Origin: Alphaproteobacteria bacterium
GTDB lineage: Bacteria; Pseudomonadota; Alphaproteobacteria; Micavibrionales; Micavibrionaceae
Reading direction: 5' to 3'
DNA: 64,000 nt
NCBI GenBank assembly: GCA_003245575.1
Contig: QKCR01000160.1
Span: 21,677-85,676 of the forward strand
The notes under the pieces were generated by a model. The model searched no databases. It was given only the letters and a program-made list of their open reading frames with translations, and was not told where the DNA came from. How positions within the stretch are numbered: position 1 is the first letter of the stretch; each line of letters opens with the position of its first letter. Shown here piece after piece: positions 48,259 through 56,476 of the stretch. A program made the position numbers and the translations under genes.

Positions 48259-49470
48259 TTATTTAGCATTTTTATTAGTCTTGTACAGCGACAGATACCC
48301 GAAGCTTATTGGGAGCATCATCACGGCAATAATCAGAAGTGTATTTTGCGGGCCGATATGATCTGCAAATAACCCCAAAATGACGGCGGCTATCGCGTTC
48401 ATAAAGGATGAGAGCAGGGAGATCAGGGACCCCATCGTCGAGCGTTGCTCTTTCGAGAAATGCTGTTGCTGCAAAGTGTCATTGGCGGTATTGCCCACGG
48501 CCCAGTTGATCTGAGAAAGCATCAGCAAGAACGGTGAGACCAGATTGGCAACGCCGAACGCAATAAGGCTGAGGCCGTCCGAGATGAGGCTCATTCCGAA
48601 TAGCGTTTTCAGCGGCGTGAGTTTGTCAGTGACTTTGCCTGCGAACCAGTAGCTGAAAAATCCGATGATGTTTTGACCCAAACGGTAAAAGGGAACTGCC
48701 CAAACGGGCCAGACCGTTTCGATAAATTTCGGCAAGAAGCTGTGAGAGGACATGCCCCATCCTGTTTTCCATGCCGAGCAGATTGCCAGCAGGCGGAGTT
48801 CTTTATTCTGTACGATTAAATGGAACGCTTCTTTCATGTGCGCCCATGGATGGGATTCTGATATTGAATGACGCGGCGGTTCCGTGGTCATGAGTGCTGC
48901 AATGAGGGCGCATGACATCGGAATGAGTGTTAACCAGAAGAGCATTTCAAAACTTGCGCCGAACCACATGAGGATACCTGCTACAGCGCTTGCAGTTGCC
49001 AAGCCTAGCTGTTCCATAGAAGAATTGCGACCCAGAATATGCGCCAAGCGGTGACGTTGCCGCAAACATTCTGCTGTTTCATAGAGCAGTGCGTAATTAT
49101 TCCCCGAGAACAGGGAGCCAGAAATACCGAAGCAGGCCGCACCGATATAAAGCCATGCCGTTCCGTCGATCAGAAAATGCGTTGCCGCCATCGCATAGCA
49201 AAAGGCCGCCAGCCATTCAATCGCACAGCCCATGACGAAGATATTGCGGCGCCCCCATTTGTCGGAGAGCACACCTGTCGGGACTTCGAGCAGAGCCATT
49301 GTAATCGTCGCGCAGGAATAGACCCCCATTGCGACTGCAAAGCTGCCCGTCACTTCCGCAAAGTAGAGAATTGAGATCGGATAAAAGAATCTCAGGGCGG
49401 CAAACAGCTCGTTTGCGCCCATCAAAGTTAGGTTTTTCGCCAGTTTGCTCTGGTAGTTCCTCTTATCCAT
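48259..49470 (-). CDS. MFS transporter
   Basis: A 403-residue protein with about 12 hydrophobic segments. The loop 2-3 motif GVLSDKWGRRNIFVMG is typical of major facilitator drug/metabolite exporters. It is the first gene of a three-gene operon (6 bases before the hydrolase). Substrate unknown; the operon may export and detoxify a compound. Confidence 0.8.
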   Translation of the reverse strand: MDKRNYQSKLAKNLTLMGANELFAALRFFYPISILYFAEVTGSFAVAMGVYSCATITMALLEVPTGVLSDKWGRRNIFVMGCAIEWLAAFCYAMAATHFLIDGTAWLYIGAACFGISGSLFSGNNYALLYETAECLRQRHRLAHILGRNSSMEQLGLATASAVAGILMWFGASFEMLFWLTLIPMSCALIAALMTTEPPRHSISESHPWAHMKEAFHLIVQNKELRLLAICSAWKTGWGMSSHSFLPKFIETVWPVWAVPFYRLGQNIIGFFSYWFAGKVTDKLTPLKTLFGMSLISDGLSLIAFGVANLVSPFLLMLSQINWAVGNTANDTLQQQHFSKEQRSTMGSLISLLSSFMNAIAAVILGLFADHIGPQNTLLIIAVMMLPISFGYLSLYKTNKNAK

Positions 49471-49578
49471 AAGGCGATATATGCATAATTATTGTTATAA
49501 ATCAATAAGTTGCTTATATTTTTATGGGTAATGTTCGATGTTACGATTCTGGAAACTTGTATTTTTCGAAATTAATAG

Positions 49579-49607
49579 TTGACATATCCTGAAGTCCAAG
49601 TTATAAA
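49579..49607 (+). promoter_or_regulatory. near-consensus promoter with no ORF behind it
   Basis: TTGACA (49579-49584), 17 bases, TATAAA (49602-49607). The predicted start near 49613 leads into about 230 bases without a plausible plus-strand gene and then a terminator. Confidence 0.75.
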
Positions 49608-49612
49608 TTGCT

Positions 49613-49840
49613 CAACTCCAGTATAAATGACAGACGACGGTGCTGCAGAATCCTAACTTATAAAGGGTCGCGCACAGGGTGTAAAAGGTCCGCGTAGTAC
49701 TTTTTTTGTTTTCTCTTTTCTAAAAAGAGATCGAATGTGAGGGTGTTCTCAGAGCACCAAGTTAAAAAGAATTTTAGAGCTTTCTCCCCCCCAGAAGAAA
49801 GGCAGGTCTTTGAGTTCCCCTCAAGACCTGTTTTCTTTTT
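49613..49840 (+). ncRNA. candidate small RNA, about 230 nt
   Basis: Bounded by the promoter at 49579 and a terminator whose stem is CAGGTCTT (49803-49810) / AAGACCTG (49823-49830) with a T-rich tail. Inside are hairpins: CTCTTTT/AAAAAGAG near 49720, GGTGTTC/GAGCACC near 49743 and CTTTCT/AGAAAG-like near 49780. It does not show hallmarks of SRP RNA, RNase P RNA or 6S RNA. Identity unknown. Confidence 0.5.
49803..49840 (+). terminator. terminator of the candidate small RNA
   Basis: Eight-base stem CAGGTCTT / AAGACCTG followed by TTTTCTTTTT. Confidence 0.8.
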
Positions 49841-49862
49841 CATCATAAAAAAGTTCGATCAA

Positions 49863-49957
49863 TGGTCTGCAAATGACATGTTTTTGCGCTTCCGGTGCTC
49901 ACGTACCACTATGTACGCTGCGCTCCGGTTCTAAAAACATATCATTTTCGCCACATT
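49863..49957. repeat. dispersed palindromic repeat, copy C
   Basis: Same core as copy A (GCGCTTCCGGTGCTCACGTAC ... GTACGCTGCGCTCCGGTTCT) with a CACTAT-type loop. The outer arms are different: AAATGACATGTTTTT on the left pairs with AAAAACATATCATTTT on the right. Confidence 0.8.
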
Positions 49958-50160
49958 GCTCTTTCTTTTTTCAGGATGAAATTTTTTGTCTTCCATCTTT
50001 TCCTTTTTGCTGCGCCAAATTTCGGCTCGTGTACCACTCGTACACGTCGCCTTATTTTCCTAGCCTAAAGAAAAATCTGTTTGCCAGAGACATTGTTCTT
50101 TCTTTTTTTATGATGAAACTTTTTGTCTGCATCATTTGATGTTTTTTTACGGCGCTAAAT
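49954..50160 (+). repeat. direct repeat pair around a perfect hairpin
   Basis: A 67-70 base sequence occurs at 49954-50020 and again, diverged, at 50091-50160; both begin CATTG(C/T)TCTTTCTTTTTT and end GCGC(C/T)AAAT. Between them lies a perfect palindrome, CGTGTAC (50028-50034) / GTACACG (50040-50046). The tract 49471-50226 holds no supported gene. Confidence 0.65.
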
Positions 50161-50226
50161 TTTTTTGACATATACAGAATGTTTATGATAGCAGATTGCA
50201 ATCTTAAATTAAGTGTGAGGATAAGA

Positions 50227-50601
50227 ATGAAGAATATATTTAGAGCAGCTGTTTTGTCTCTAGCAGTTACAGCGTGCAGTCCAAATGAACAAAATACAAA
50301 TACTCAAGGAAGAAATGTTGTTTTTGGAGACAGTTTAACGAGTGCCCAGCAATATAACGTTGACTGTGGTGCAACAGTGTACTGGGCAGGATATTCGATT
50401 GGTGATATTCCTAAGCTTGCCCAAGCAAAAGCTTTTTATACAAATCTGATGAGAGCAATTCCTAATCAACAGCTCGCGAAAGAGGCTTTTGAAGCATCTA
50501 TGAAATCTCAAGCCGAAGCAATTAATCCAAATGTAATTGAAACTGTAAATGCATTTGCCGGCCGATTGAAAGGATGTCTACGTACTGCAGACATTCAATA
50601 G
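50227..50601 (+). CDS. small lipoprotein, function unknown
   Basis: A 124-residue protein with a lipoprotein signal (MKNIFRAAVLSLAVTAC; lipobox VTAC), then a Gln/Asn-rich linker and a helical domain with two Cys (VDCGATVYW and LKGCLR) that could pair. GAGGA precedes the ATG; a TTGACA at 50165 is a possible -35. Its codons are more AT-rich than in neighbouring genes, hinting at acquisition. No known family. Confidence 0.65.
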   Translation: MKNIFRAAVLSLAVTACSPNEQNTNTQGRNVVFGDSLTSAQQYNVDCGATVYWAGYSIGDIPKLAQAKAFYTNLMRAIPNQQLAKEAFEASMKSQAEAINPNVIETVNAFAGRLKGCLRTADIQ

Positions 50602-50626
50602 AATAAGGTTTTCTTATTTAAGAAAA

Positions 50627-50654
50627 AAAGGTCTGCGTTTGCAGGCCTTTTTGT
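50627..50654 (+). terminator. terminator after the lipoprotein gene
   Basis: AAAGGTCTGC (50627-50636), GTTT loop, GCAGGCCTTT (50641-50650), T-run; the A-run upstream makes it usable for the opposite strand too. Confidence 0.8.
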
Positions 50655-50657
50655 TGT

Positions 50658-51992
50658 TTAAACAAAGCGGCTGATGAGGACGAGGTCGGCGGTGACGTCG
50701 TTGGCAGGGATGCGCACGATGTGGCCACTTCCCAGTGCCGTTTCGATGGCGTTGCCTTTCTTGTCTTTCATCTCGGTCAAGGTGACGGTTTTGTTCTTGC
50801 CGTCGGGTAGAATGATTTCCAGTTTGTCGCCGACAGAGAATTTATTCTTCACGTCAATTTCCATCCATTGACCATCATTTGAAATCATCTCGCCGACAAA
50901 TTGTTGTTTGTAGGATTGTGATGCCCCTGTGATGTAGTTCTGATGATCTTCGGAATGGTGGCGTTGATAGAAGCCATCTGTGTAGCCGCGATGTGCCAAA
51001 TTTTCGAGCATGCCTATCAGGCGAGGGTCGAGCGGTTCACCTGCCACGGCTTGGTCAATCGCCTGACGGTAGCATTGCGCCGTACGTGCGGCATAGTAAT
51101 GTGATTTGGTGCGGCCTTCGATTTTCAAACAATCAACGCCGATCTCGACCAGTTTATGCACGTGTTCAATTGCTCGCAAATCTTTCGAGTTCATAATATA
51201 TGTGCCTTGTTCGTCTTCAAACACGGGCATGAATTCTCCGGGGCGTTCTTTCTCTTCTAAGAAATAGACATTATCCGCCATCGGGTGGCGTTCCTGACCG
51301 CCGCAATCCGAAAAGGCTTCCGGATTTTTAAGAGCGTCACTCGGCAAGACCAAGCCTTCTTCGGTTTCGCACGCGCTGGTGGTAGAATATTTCCAACGGC
51401 AGGCATTGGTGCAAGTGCCTTGGTTGGCGTCACGATGATTGAAATAGCCCGAGAGCAGGCAACGACCAGAGTATGCAATACAAAGCGCGCCGTGAATAAA
51501 GACTTCGATTTCCATGTCAGGGCATTCTTGTCTGATCTCGGCAATTTCTTTAATAGAGAGTTCGCGCGAGAGAATGATGCGGGTCAGTCCCATTTTTTGC
51601 CAGAATTTCACAGAGGCAAAATTCACGGTGTTCATTTGAACGGAGAGGTGAATAGGGACTTCCGGATAGGCTTCGCGTACCATCATAATCAGGCCCGGGT
51701 CCGCCATAATCAGTCCGTCCGGTTTCATATCAATGACGGGTTTGATTTCGTTGATAAAGGTGCGCACTTTATTATTGTGCGGGAAGAGGTTTGCAGCGAC
51801 AAAGAATTTCTTGCCCTGTGCATGGGCCTGTTCAATGCCCATCGCAAGGTTGTCGTCTTTTTTGAAAGAGTTATTCCGTACACGCAGGGAATATTTCGGC
51901 TGGCCTGCATAGACCGCGTCTGCGCCATAAGCAAAGGCGTATTCCATCATTTTCATTGACCCTGCGGGGGCCAGAAGTTCGGGCTTTTTCAT
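50658..51992 (-). CDS. trhP: U32-family tRNA hydroxylation protein
   Basis: A 444-residue protein of the U32 'peptidase' family, closest in layout to TrhP/YegQ, needed for 5-hydroxyuridine at tRNA position 34. Motifs: PELLAPAGSMKMMEYAFAYG, EVFIHGALCIAYSGRCLLSG and the Cys-rich NQGTCTNACRWKY, likely a metal-cluster site, plus DCLKIEGRTKSHYY. ATG at 51992 after GAGGA is the family start; the frame to 52073 is an unsupported extension. Confidence 0.85.
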   Translation of the reverse strand: MKKPELLAPAGSMKMMEYAFAYGADAVYAGQPKYSLRVRNNSFKKDDNLAMGIEQAHAQGKKFFVAANLFPHNNKVRTFINEIKPVIDMKPDGLIMADPGLIMMVREAYPEVPIHLSVQMNTVNFASVKFWQKMGLTRIILSRELSIKEIAEIRQECPDMEIEVFIHGALCIAYSGRCLLSGYFNHRDANQGTCTNACRWKYSTTSACETEEGLVLPSDALKNPEAFSDCGGQERHPMADNVYFLEEKERPGEFMPVFEDEQGTYIMNSKDLRAIEHVHKLVEIGVDCLKIEGRTKSHYYAARTAQCYRQAIDQAVAGEPLDPRLIGMLENLAHRGYTDGFYQRHHSEDHQNYITGASQSYKQQFVGEMISNDGQWMEIDVKNKFSVGDKLEIILPDGKNKTVTLTEMKDKKGNAIETALGSGHIVRIPANDVTADLVLISRFV

Positions 51993-52086
51993 TGTATATC
52001 CTCTTTGAATTCGCGACTTTATCGGATATTTACCCCTTAAAAGTCCAGCCAAATCTGGATTTCGCGCCCTCATGCCGCATTATTAT

Positions 52087-52115
52087 TTGACATAATATAT
52101 AAAGTTATTTATAAT
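52087..52115 (+). promoter_or_regulatory. consensus sigma70 promoter
   Basis: TTGACA (52087-52092), exactly 17 bases, TATAAT (52110-52115): a full consensus match upstream of the gene at 52153. Confidence 0.85.
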
Positions 52116-52152
52116 TTTGGGAAAAGATATACCAGAGTGTGTGTGAAGCCTT

Positions 52153-54036
52153 ATGTCCGACCATCAAAAATATACCAGAGCCTTTAACGCATACGGTCAA
52201 AAGTTGTTTGACCAATATAAAGCCAAGTATCCTGACCATGAAATGGGTGAAGATGCTCAAGCCGTCTTTGCGAAGATTGCTCAGTATGATCCCACACATA
52301 ATGCAAAAGACCCTAACAGACAATTTCAAAATCTTGATTGGATGGTGCGCCAGCTTTTAGAGCATGATGTTCGACCGCAAGATATTTATAAAATCCGAGA
52401 TGATCTCACCTTGTTCTCCAAAAAAGGTAAGACAATCGGCAATGCCAATCTGGATAGTTATACGTTGCCAAGCCTTGCCGAGGCGATGTTTCCATTTCTG
52501 GATGAACTGAGTGCGCCGAGTTCTGCTGAAAAGAAACGTCAGGAACGTCAGATGGCAGAACAAAATTCCAAGATCTTTTATGACGGACCTGAGGGAAAAG
52601 TTCTGATGCCTCTCACGATGGAGGCGTCACAGTTTTGGGGACGCGGGACGCGTTGGTGTATTTCTGCGACCGAGTCGGATAATTTGTTCGATAAATATTA
52701 TCGCAGAGGCGAAAAGCCGATTGTGATGTTCTTACCTGCCAAAACACAAGAAAAATATGCGTTTAACATTATTGACGGGGCGATGCGTGATCCTAAAGAT
52801 GCCGAGACCCGAAATGTTAGCGAGCCTCTTCTCAAATTAATGCATCGTGCGCTGACGAACCCCGATGCCAAGCAGGCGTTCGAAGCAGGTGGTAAACCTG
52901 TGAACGAGACATTGCAACAAGGTGTGATGGCTGTTCCCGGTCTGTACGGGAAACTTCTTAATGCAGGATCGGCGGAAGATTTTCCGAAGATTCTGGCGCC
53001 TGAAAAATTTGTTGAAGATTTTGTCAGAAAAAGTCAGGACATGGATTGGTGGGCTGTGTCTATGGGACGATTAATGGCACCGAGTGTGTTCTCGTCTCCG
53101 GTGACGTTGGCTGAGCTTTCAAAATATAGTCCTGAGGAAACTGAATCCATTCGTGTTGAATTGAGCCATGTCGAATTGATGGATAACGTGTTTCAAAATA
53201 CGCGTCATGAGTTTGATCTGGATGAGTCTAATCTTGAAACTCCTGAGAAAACGCTTTCTGCGCTCAAGGCTTTGGTTCCCAGAGTGAGAGAGCTGTATGA
53301 GTTATTGGATGATGCCGGGTATGAAGGGTTTGATCATACTGAACTGGCTATTACTCATTTTATGAAACAGATTCCTGTCGGGTATTGGGATGATGTAGAG
53401 TTTGCGATGGATTTTATCCATGCCATGCCCCACATTCGTACAGGATTGGTCGTTGATGATTTTCCCGAGATTTTGCAGCACCCAGAAGTGGTCATGTATT
53501 TTGTTGATGATTTGAGTGACGGCAATGAAGATATGGTGCCAAATTTCCTGAAGTCTGTTCCAAATATCAGCGATTTGTCGATTGGCGGACAACAAGTGTT
53601 TGATGCGGCTCTGCCGCAGAAATTTGATAAGGTTCTGTTTGCTAGGGATTTTGCGGAGGCGGCACAGGATGCGGGCATTCGAGACCTTGGTGGGCTGAGC
53701 AGAAAAATTATCTCTGAATTTAGGAGCGGTGTTGAATCCCGCCAAGATCTGGAAATCCTGCTGTATGATCTGGATGCGCTGGAAGTTACACCTGTTGTTG
53801 AGGCCACAATCGAGAAGCACCCTGATTGGTTTGAAGACGTACCTGCCTTAAAGCAAACGCCGCGTATGGCCGAGATAGCAGTCGCGCATAATCCCGAGTC
53901 CTTGTTGGATGTGCGTTCCGATTTCTTGCGCGCTCATGACGCGCGCCCTGCTGTGTTTGAAGATGCATACGGGAAGTTGGGGCAGGGAGCTGCCAAAACA
54001 AGTCTGGCTCCGTTTTTCGGGAGCCAGCAAGCTTAG
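52153..54036 (+). CDS. large uncharacterised protein with GTRWC motif
   Basis: A 627-residue soluble protein of unknown role. Around residues 135-205 it has IFYDGPEGKVLMPLTMEAS, GRGTRWCISATES and KPIVMFLPAKTQEKYAFNI. This arrangement (a G-T-x-W-C block followed by a strand holding K-Y-x-F/L) recalls uncharacterised phage and bacterial proteins, from memory. The C-terminal 350 residues are acidic and helical, possibly repeat-like. No signal peptide. The promoter is a perfect consensus but the ribosome site is poor. Confidence 0.6.
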   Translation: MSDHQKYTRAFNAYGQKLFDQYKAKYPDHEMGEDAQAVFAKIAQYDPTHNAKDPNRQFQNLDWMVRQLLEHDVRPQDIYKIRDDLTLFSKKGKTIGNANLDSYTLPSLAEAMFPFLDELSAPSSAEKKRQERQMAEQNSKIFYDGPEGKVLMPLTMEASQFWGRGTRWCISATESDNLFDKYYRRGEKPIVMFLPAKTQEKYAFNIIDGAMRDPKDAETRNVSEPLLKLMHRALTNPDAKQAFEAGGKPVNETLQQGVMAVPGLYGKLLNAGSAEDFPKILAPEKFVEDFVRKSQDMDWWAVSMGRLMAPSVFSSPVTLAELSKYSPEETESIRVELSHVELMDNVFQNTRHEFDLDESNLETPEKTLSALKALVPRVRELYELLDDAGYEGFDHTELAITHFMKQIPVGYWDDVEFAMDFIHAMPHIRTGLVVDDFPEILQHPEVVMYFVDDLSDGNEDMVPNFLKSVPNISDLSIGGQQVFDAALPQKFDKVLFARDFAEAAQDAGIRDLGGLSRKIISEFRSGVESRQDLEILLYDLDALEVTPVVEATIEKHPDWFEDVPALKQTPRMAEIAVAHNPESLLDVRSDFLRAHDARPAVFEDAYGKLGQGAAKTSLAPFFGSQQA

Positions 54037-54057
54037 GTCTTTATCTGTTTAGAAGGC

Positions 54058-54570
54058 TTACTTCTTACGGAACTGATCGAGGGAAATAACTTCGCCTGTT
54101 TCGCTGCCTTTGGATTTCTTGCCTTTTGGTCCGCTTGGGTCATCGTCTCCGTCATCGTCCAGAGCTGCCAGAGCTGCCAGAGATTCATCTTCTTGTTCCA
54201 TCATTTCACCCAGCGGCTGGAATTGCAGCGCGAAGTTAACGGACGGATCAGCAAATATTGTAATCGCAGAGAGCGGTATGCTCAAATCTTCTTCAATGTT
54301 GTTGAAGGAGAGGGTCACATTAATGGCGTTATCATTCACAGACAGGTTTTTGAATTGGTATTGCAGAACGATTGTCATTTCACCCGGATAGCGTTCCCGC
54401 AGATTGTCAGGGATTTTAACTCCCGGAAAGTCGGTCATAAAGGTGATGTAGAAATGGTGGTCTCCCGGCAGCCCATGTTCTTGAACTTCAGAGATCGCGT
54501 GGCGCACAACACCGCGCAGGGCTGATTCAACCATTTTATCGTAGCGAAGCGTATTATCGTCGTGTTTCAT
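54058..54570 (-). CDS. sspB: ClpXP adaptor SspB (alphaproteobacterial type)
   Basis: A 170-residue adaptor that brings ssrA-tagged proteins to ClpXP. Substrate domain: YDKMVESALRGVVRHAI, GLPGDHHFYITFMTDFPGVK and FADPSVNFALQFQ. An acidic, disordered linker (about 130-158) ends in the ClpX-binding tail VISLDQFRKK. The linker-plus-tail layout matches the Caulobacter-type SspB. The ssrA gene whose tag it should bind lies about 1.5 kb downstream of its start. Confidence 0.9.
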   Translation of the reverse strand: MKHDDNTLRYDKMVESALRGVVRHAISEVQEHGLPGDHHFYITFMTDFPGVKIPDNLRERYPGEMTIVLQYQFKNLSVNDNAINVTLSFNNIEEDLSIPLSAITIFADPSVNFALQFQPLGEMMEQEDESLAALAALDDDGDDDPSGPKGKKSKGSETGEVISLDQFRKK

Positions 54571-54695
54571 TTATCAATTTTAATCAATCTGGGGGTCTGC
54601 GGGTCTGAATTTATTACTAGAATCAGCTATAAACAGTTCATACCGATTTGTCCAGCGCAGGCCAGATTCATCGAGATTTTGCCCTGTGTTTTTTA

Positions 54696-54724
54696 TTGAC
54701 ATAATTCTTATGTCGGCATATAAA
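54696..54724 (+). promoter_or_regulatory. near-consensus promoter
   Basis: TTGACA (54696-54701), 17 bases, TATAAA (54719-54724), upstream of the gene at 54768. Confidence 0.8.
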
Positions 54725-54767
54725 ACTGGGGAAGCGGTATATTGAATATGTGACGAAAGGTCGAAAG

Positions 54768-56006
54768 ATGGCGATGACAGTACTGGACCGGGCAAGACTT
54801 ATGGCCCATTTGCAAGGAAAAGGCCCTTTGGCACAAATGGATCGTGGTGTTCGCGGAGAAAGACTACGTCGCGGCCAGCGAGAAGATGCTGCTTCTTTTG
54901 CCTTTGAAGATATTCGTTATCCTCTGTCTCGGCCTGTTATCGGATTGGGCAATCTGTCAGGGCTGAGTAGAACTACGCCACAATTCGATATTGTTCAGGA
55001 TAATGTTCGTCTTTATTACTCCGTCCATTCCGGCGGGAACAGGCAGATGATTGTCGGGAATGGCCCGGATTGTTTTTGGGTTAATAAAGGCTCTGAGAAA
55101 ATGCCCGGTCAATATCATGCGCAAATGAGAAAATCTTTAGAGACGGTGCGCGATGAGCTTATTCGCCTTGATGTTGAATTCAAGAGACAATTTGCTTCCA
55201 GTAAAGGACAGACACCTGAAGACAGTGCTGCGGTATTTGACGGACAAGTTAGACGCGAATTTAGCAATAGCCCCGAGACTTCCAAACTTTCTATTCAATC
55301 ACCTCTTTATAACGATCCGCATTGGGATCGGTATCGTAATAGTTATATGCAGGATGATACATATACGCCTAAGTATTATCCTGATCGTGATCTGGAGGTT
55401 GTTCGGTATCTGCATGTTGATGAACAGGGAAAGGCGACAGCGCGCAACGGGGCATTCCGTATGCAAGTGTTTGGTCAGTTATTTTGGGTACAGTTTTCTG
55501 ATCTGAACGGCGAGAAAACCGAAGTTTTCAAGAAAGTCGAGCGTGACGGGTTTATGGTTCTCAAAATGTCACAAGTTGAGGCGCGTATGGTTCTCGAAGC
55601 AGCTCGTAAAAAGTTTGGGAAAGAAGTTGGTGCTCATGCTTTGTTTGAGCGTCTGGGGAAAGCTGCCGACAGGCTGGAAAAGACCACAGATCTTATAAAA
55701 ACCAATATCATAGATTTTGATAGGGTCATTAAACTAAAAATTTTTAATAATAATGCAGGAGACATTTTTGGGGATGTAAGCGCAGGAAGACGAATAATGC
55801 ACTTGTCTCGTAGTTTTGCCTCAGCGGCGGGTGGCATTACCCAATTGCCTAAGAAATCCGATTTATACAAAGGTTTTACCAAAACATTCGATCCGCAGGG
55901 GCAGAATTCATCAGGTCAAACCGCTGGCCAAACCACAGGTCAGACCACTGGTCAAGCCACGGGCCAAACAACTGGGTTGCAGGGACAATCTCACGATAAT
56001 CCGTAA
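54768..56006 (+). CDS. uncharacterised protein with GQT-repeat tail
   Basis: A 412-residue protein I do not recognise. It is basic at the N-terminus, then mixed alpha/beta (FDIVQDNVRLYYSVHSGG; FRMQVFGQLFWVQFSDLNGE), a helical stretch (about 270-330), and a C-terminal low-complexity tail of GQTTGQ-type units (about 385-405). No signal peptide. ATG 54768 after AAAGG is preferred to GTG 54750. It is divergent from sspB and shares the TTGACATA promoter type with the gene at 52153. Confidence 0.6.
   Translation: MAMTVLDRARLMAHLQGKGPLAQMDRGVRGERLRRGQREDAASFAFEDIRYPLSRPVIGLGNLSGLSRTTPQFDIVQDNVRLYYSVHSGGNRQMIVGNGPDCFWVNKGSEKMPGQYHAQMRKSLETVRDELIRLDVEFKRQFASSKGQTPEDSAAVFDGQVRREFSNSPETSKLSIQSPLYNDPHWDRYRNSYMQDDTYTPKYYPDRDLEVVRYLHVDEQGKATARNGAFRMQVFGQLFWVQFSDLNGEKTEVFKKVERDGFMVLKMSQVEARMVLEAARKKFGKEVGAHALFERLGKAADRLEKTTDLIKTNIIDFDRVIKLKIFNNNAGDIFGDVSAGRRIMHLSRSFASAAGGITQLPKKSDLYKGFTKTFDPQGQNSSGQTAGQTTGQTTGQATGQTTGLQGQSHDNP
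55915..55972 (+). repeat. 12-base tandem repeat coding for GQTT units
   Basis: About five imperfect 12-base units (GGTCAAACCACT type) at the 3' end of the gene at 54768, encoding Gly-Gln-Thr/Ala-Thr repeats. Third-position differences between units suggest the repeat is not very recent. Confidence 0.75.
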
Positions 56007-56044
56007 CTCTATCATTTCAAATTGGGCGGAAATAAAAATGGGGC

Positions 56045-56441
56045 AGTTCTGTTGCTAGGCCGCCCCGCGCCCCACCCTTAGCCGTAGCCTCGGGGATTAT
56101 GTAGCTTCATCGGTGCAATTAAGCAGCGATTTTTTCACCAGCTTCAACGAAAACGTTGTCGTTAGCTGCTACGGTAGATACGTTATCATTTGCATCTATA
56201 AAATTTGGACGGATACGACCGTACCTCAAACGGATGCAGACTTTATCTTTACTACGCGTGTCGATCCTGTTTCGGCCCCATCATATATAACCCCATCTCT
56301 GAAAGACCTAAGACTTCCGCTTCGCGGGCGTATCTTCGCGATTGAAAGGGGGTTCCATATGGTGGAGCCGCCGGGCACTGCCCCCGGGTCCACGACGCTT
56401 ATTCCACAAAGCGTTTAGCATCATAGTCGGGCGAACCCGAC
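56045..56441 (-). ncRNA. ssrA: tmRNA, permuted two-piece form
   Basis: Read on the reverse strand. The acceptor piece comes first: a GTCGGG/CCCGAC hairpin, T-stem CCGGG-GGCAGTG-CCCGG with the atypical loop of alphaproteobacterial tmRNA, then GGCGGCTCCACCA ending at 56360. An 80-base intervening loop (56359-56280) is presumably removed. The coding piece starts at 56279 with GGGGCCGAAACAGGATCGAC; its GGGGCCG pairs with CGGCUCC, with G-U as third pair, the alanine identity signal. The tag frame (56193-56119) has 24 codons and ends KIAA. It rescues stalled ribosomes; outer ends are approximate. Confidence 0.9.
56119..56193 (-). other. ssrA tag reading frame with duplicated ANDNV
   Basis: Reverse-strand frame GCA AAT GAT AAC GTA ... 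TAA. The tag is 24 residues: ANDNVSTVA, then ANDNVFVEAGEKIAA. The ANDNV motif occurs twice. The end, IAA, fits ClpX recognition. Most alphaproteobacterial tags I know are about 10-14 residues with one such motif. Confidence 0.85.
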
Positions 56442-56447
56442 ATCCTT

Positions 56448-56476
56448 ATTATAGGCGAAGCCTTTGGGATTTTCAA
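56448..56476 (-). promoter_or_regulatory. ssrA promoter
   Basis: On the reverse strand TTGAAA (56471-56476), 17 bases, TATAAT (56448-56453). It starts transcription near 56441, and its -35 box overlaps the 3' end of the upstream HAD-like gene. Confidence 0.8.

Noticed and set aside
49613..49840. Candidate RNA as 6S, SRP or RNase P RNA
   Set aside because: Its 5' and 3' ends do not pair as in 6S RNA, and the conserved SRP and RNase P sequence blocks are not present.
49658..49846. Reverse-strand frame of 62 codons in the 49.6-49.8 kb tract
   Set aside because: It starts in the terminator stem of the candidate RNA, lacks a ribosome site and has no family-like composition.
56113..56418. Open frame of 101 codons on the plus strand
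   Set aside because: It runs antisense through both pieces of ssrA; the tmRNA structure explains the sequence.
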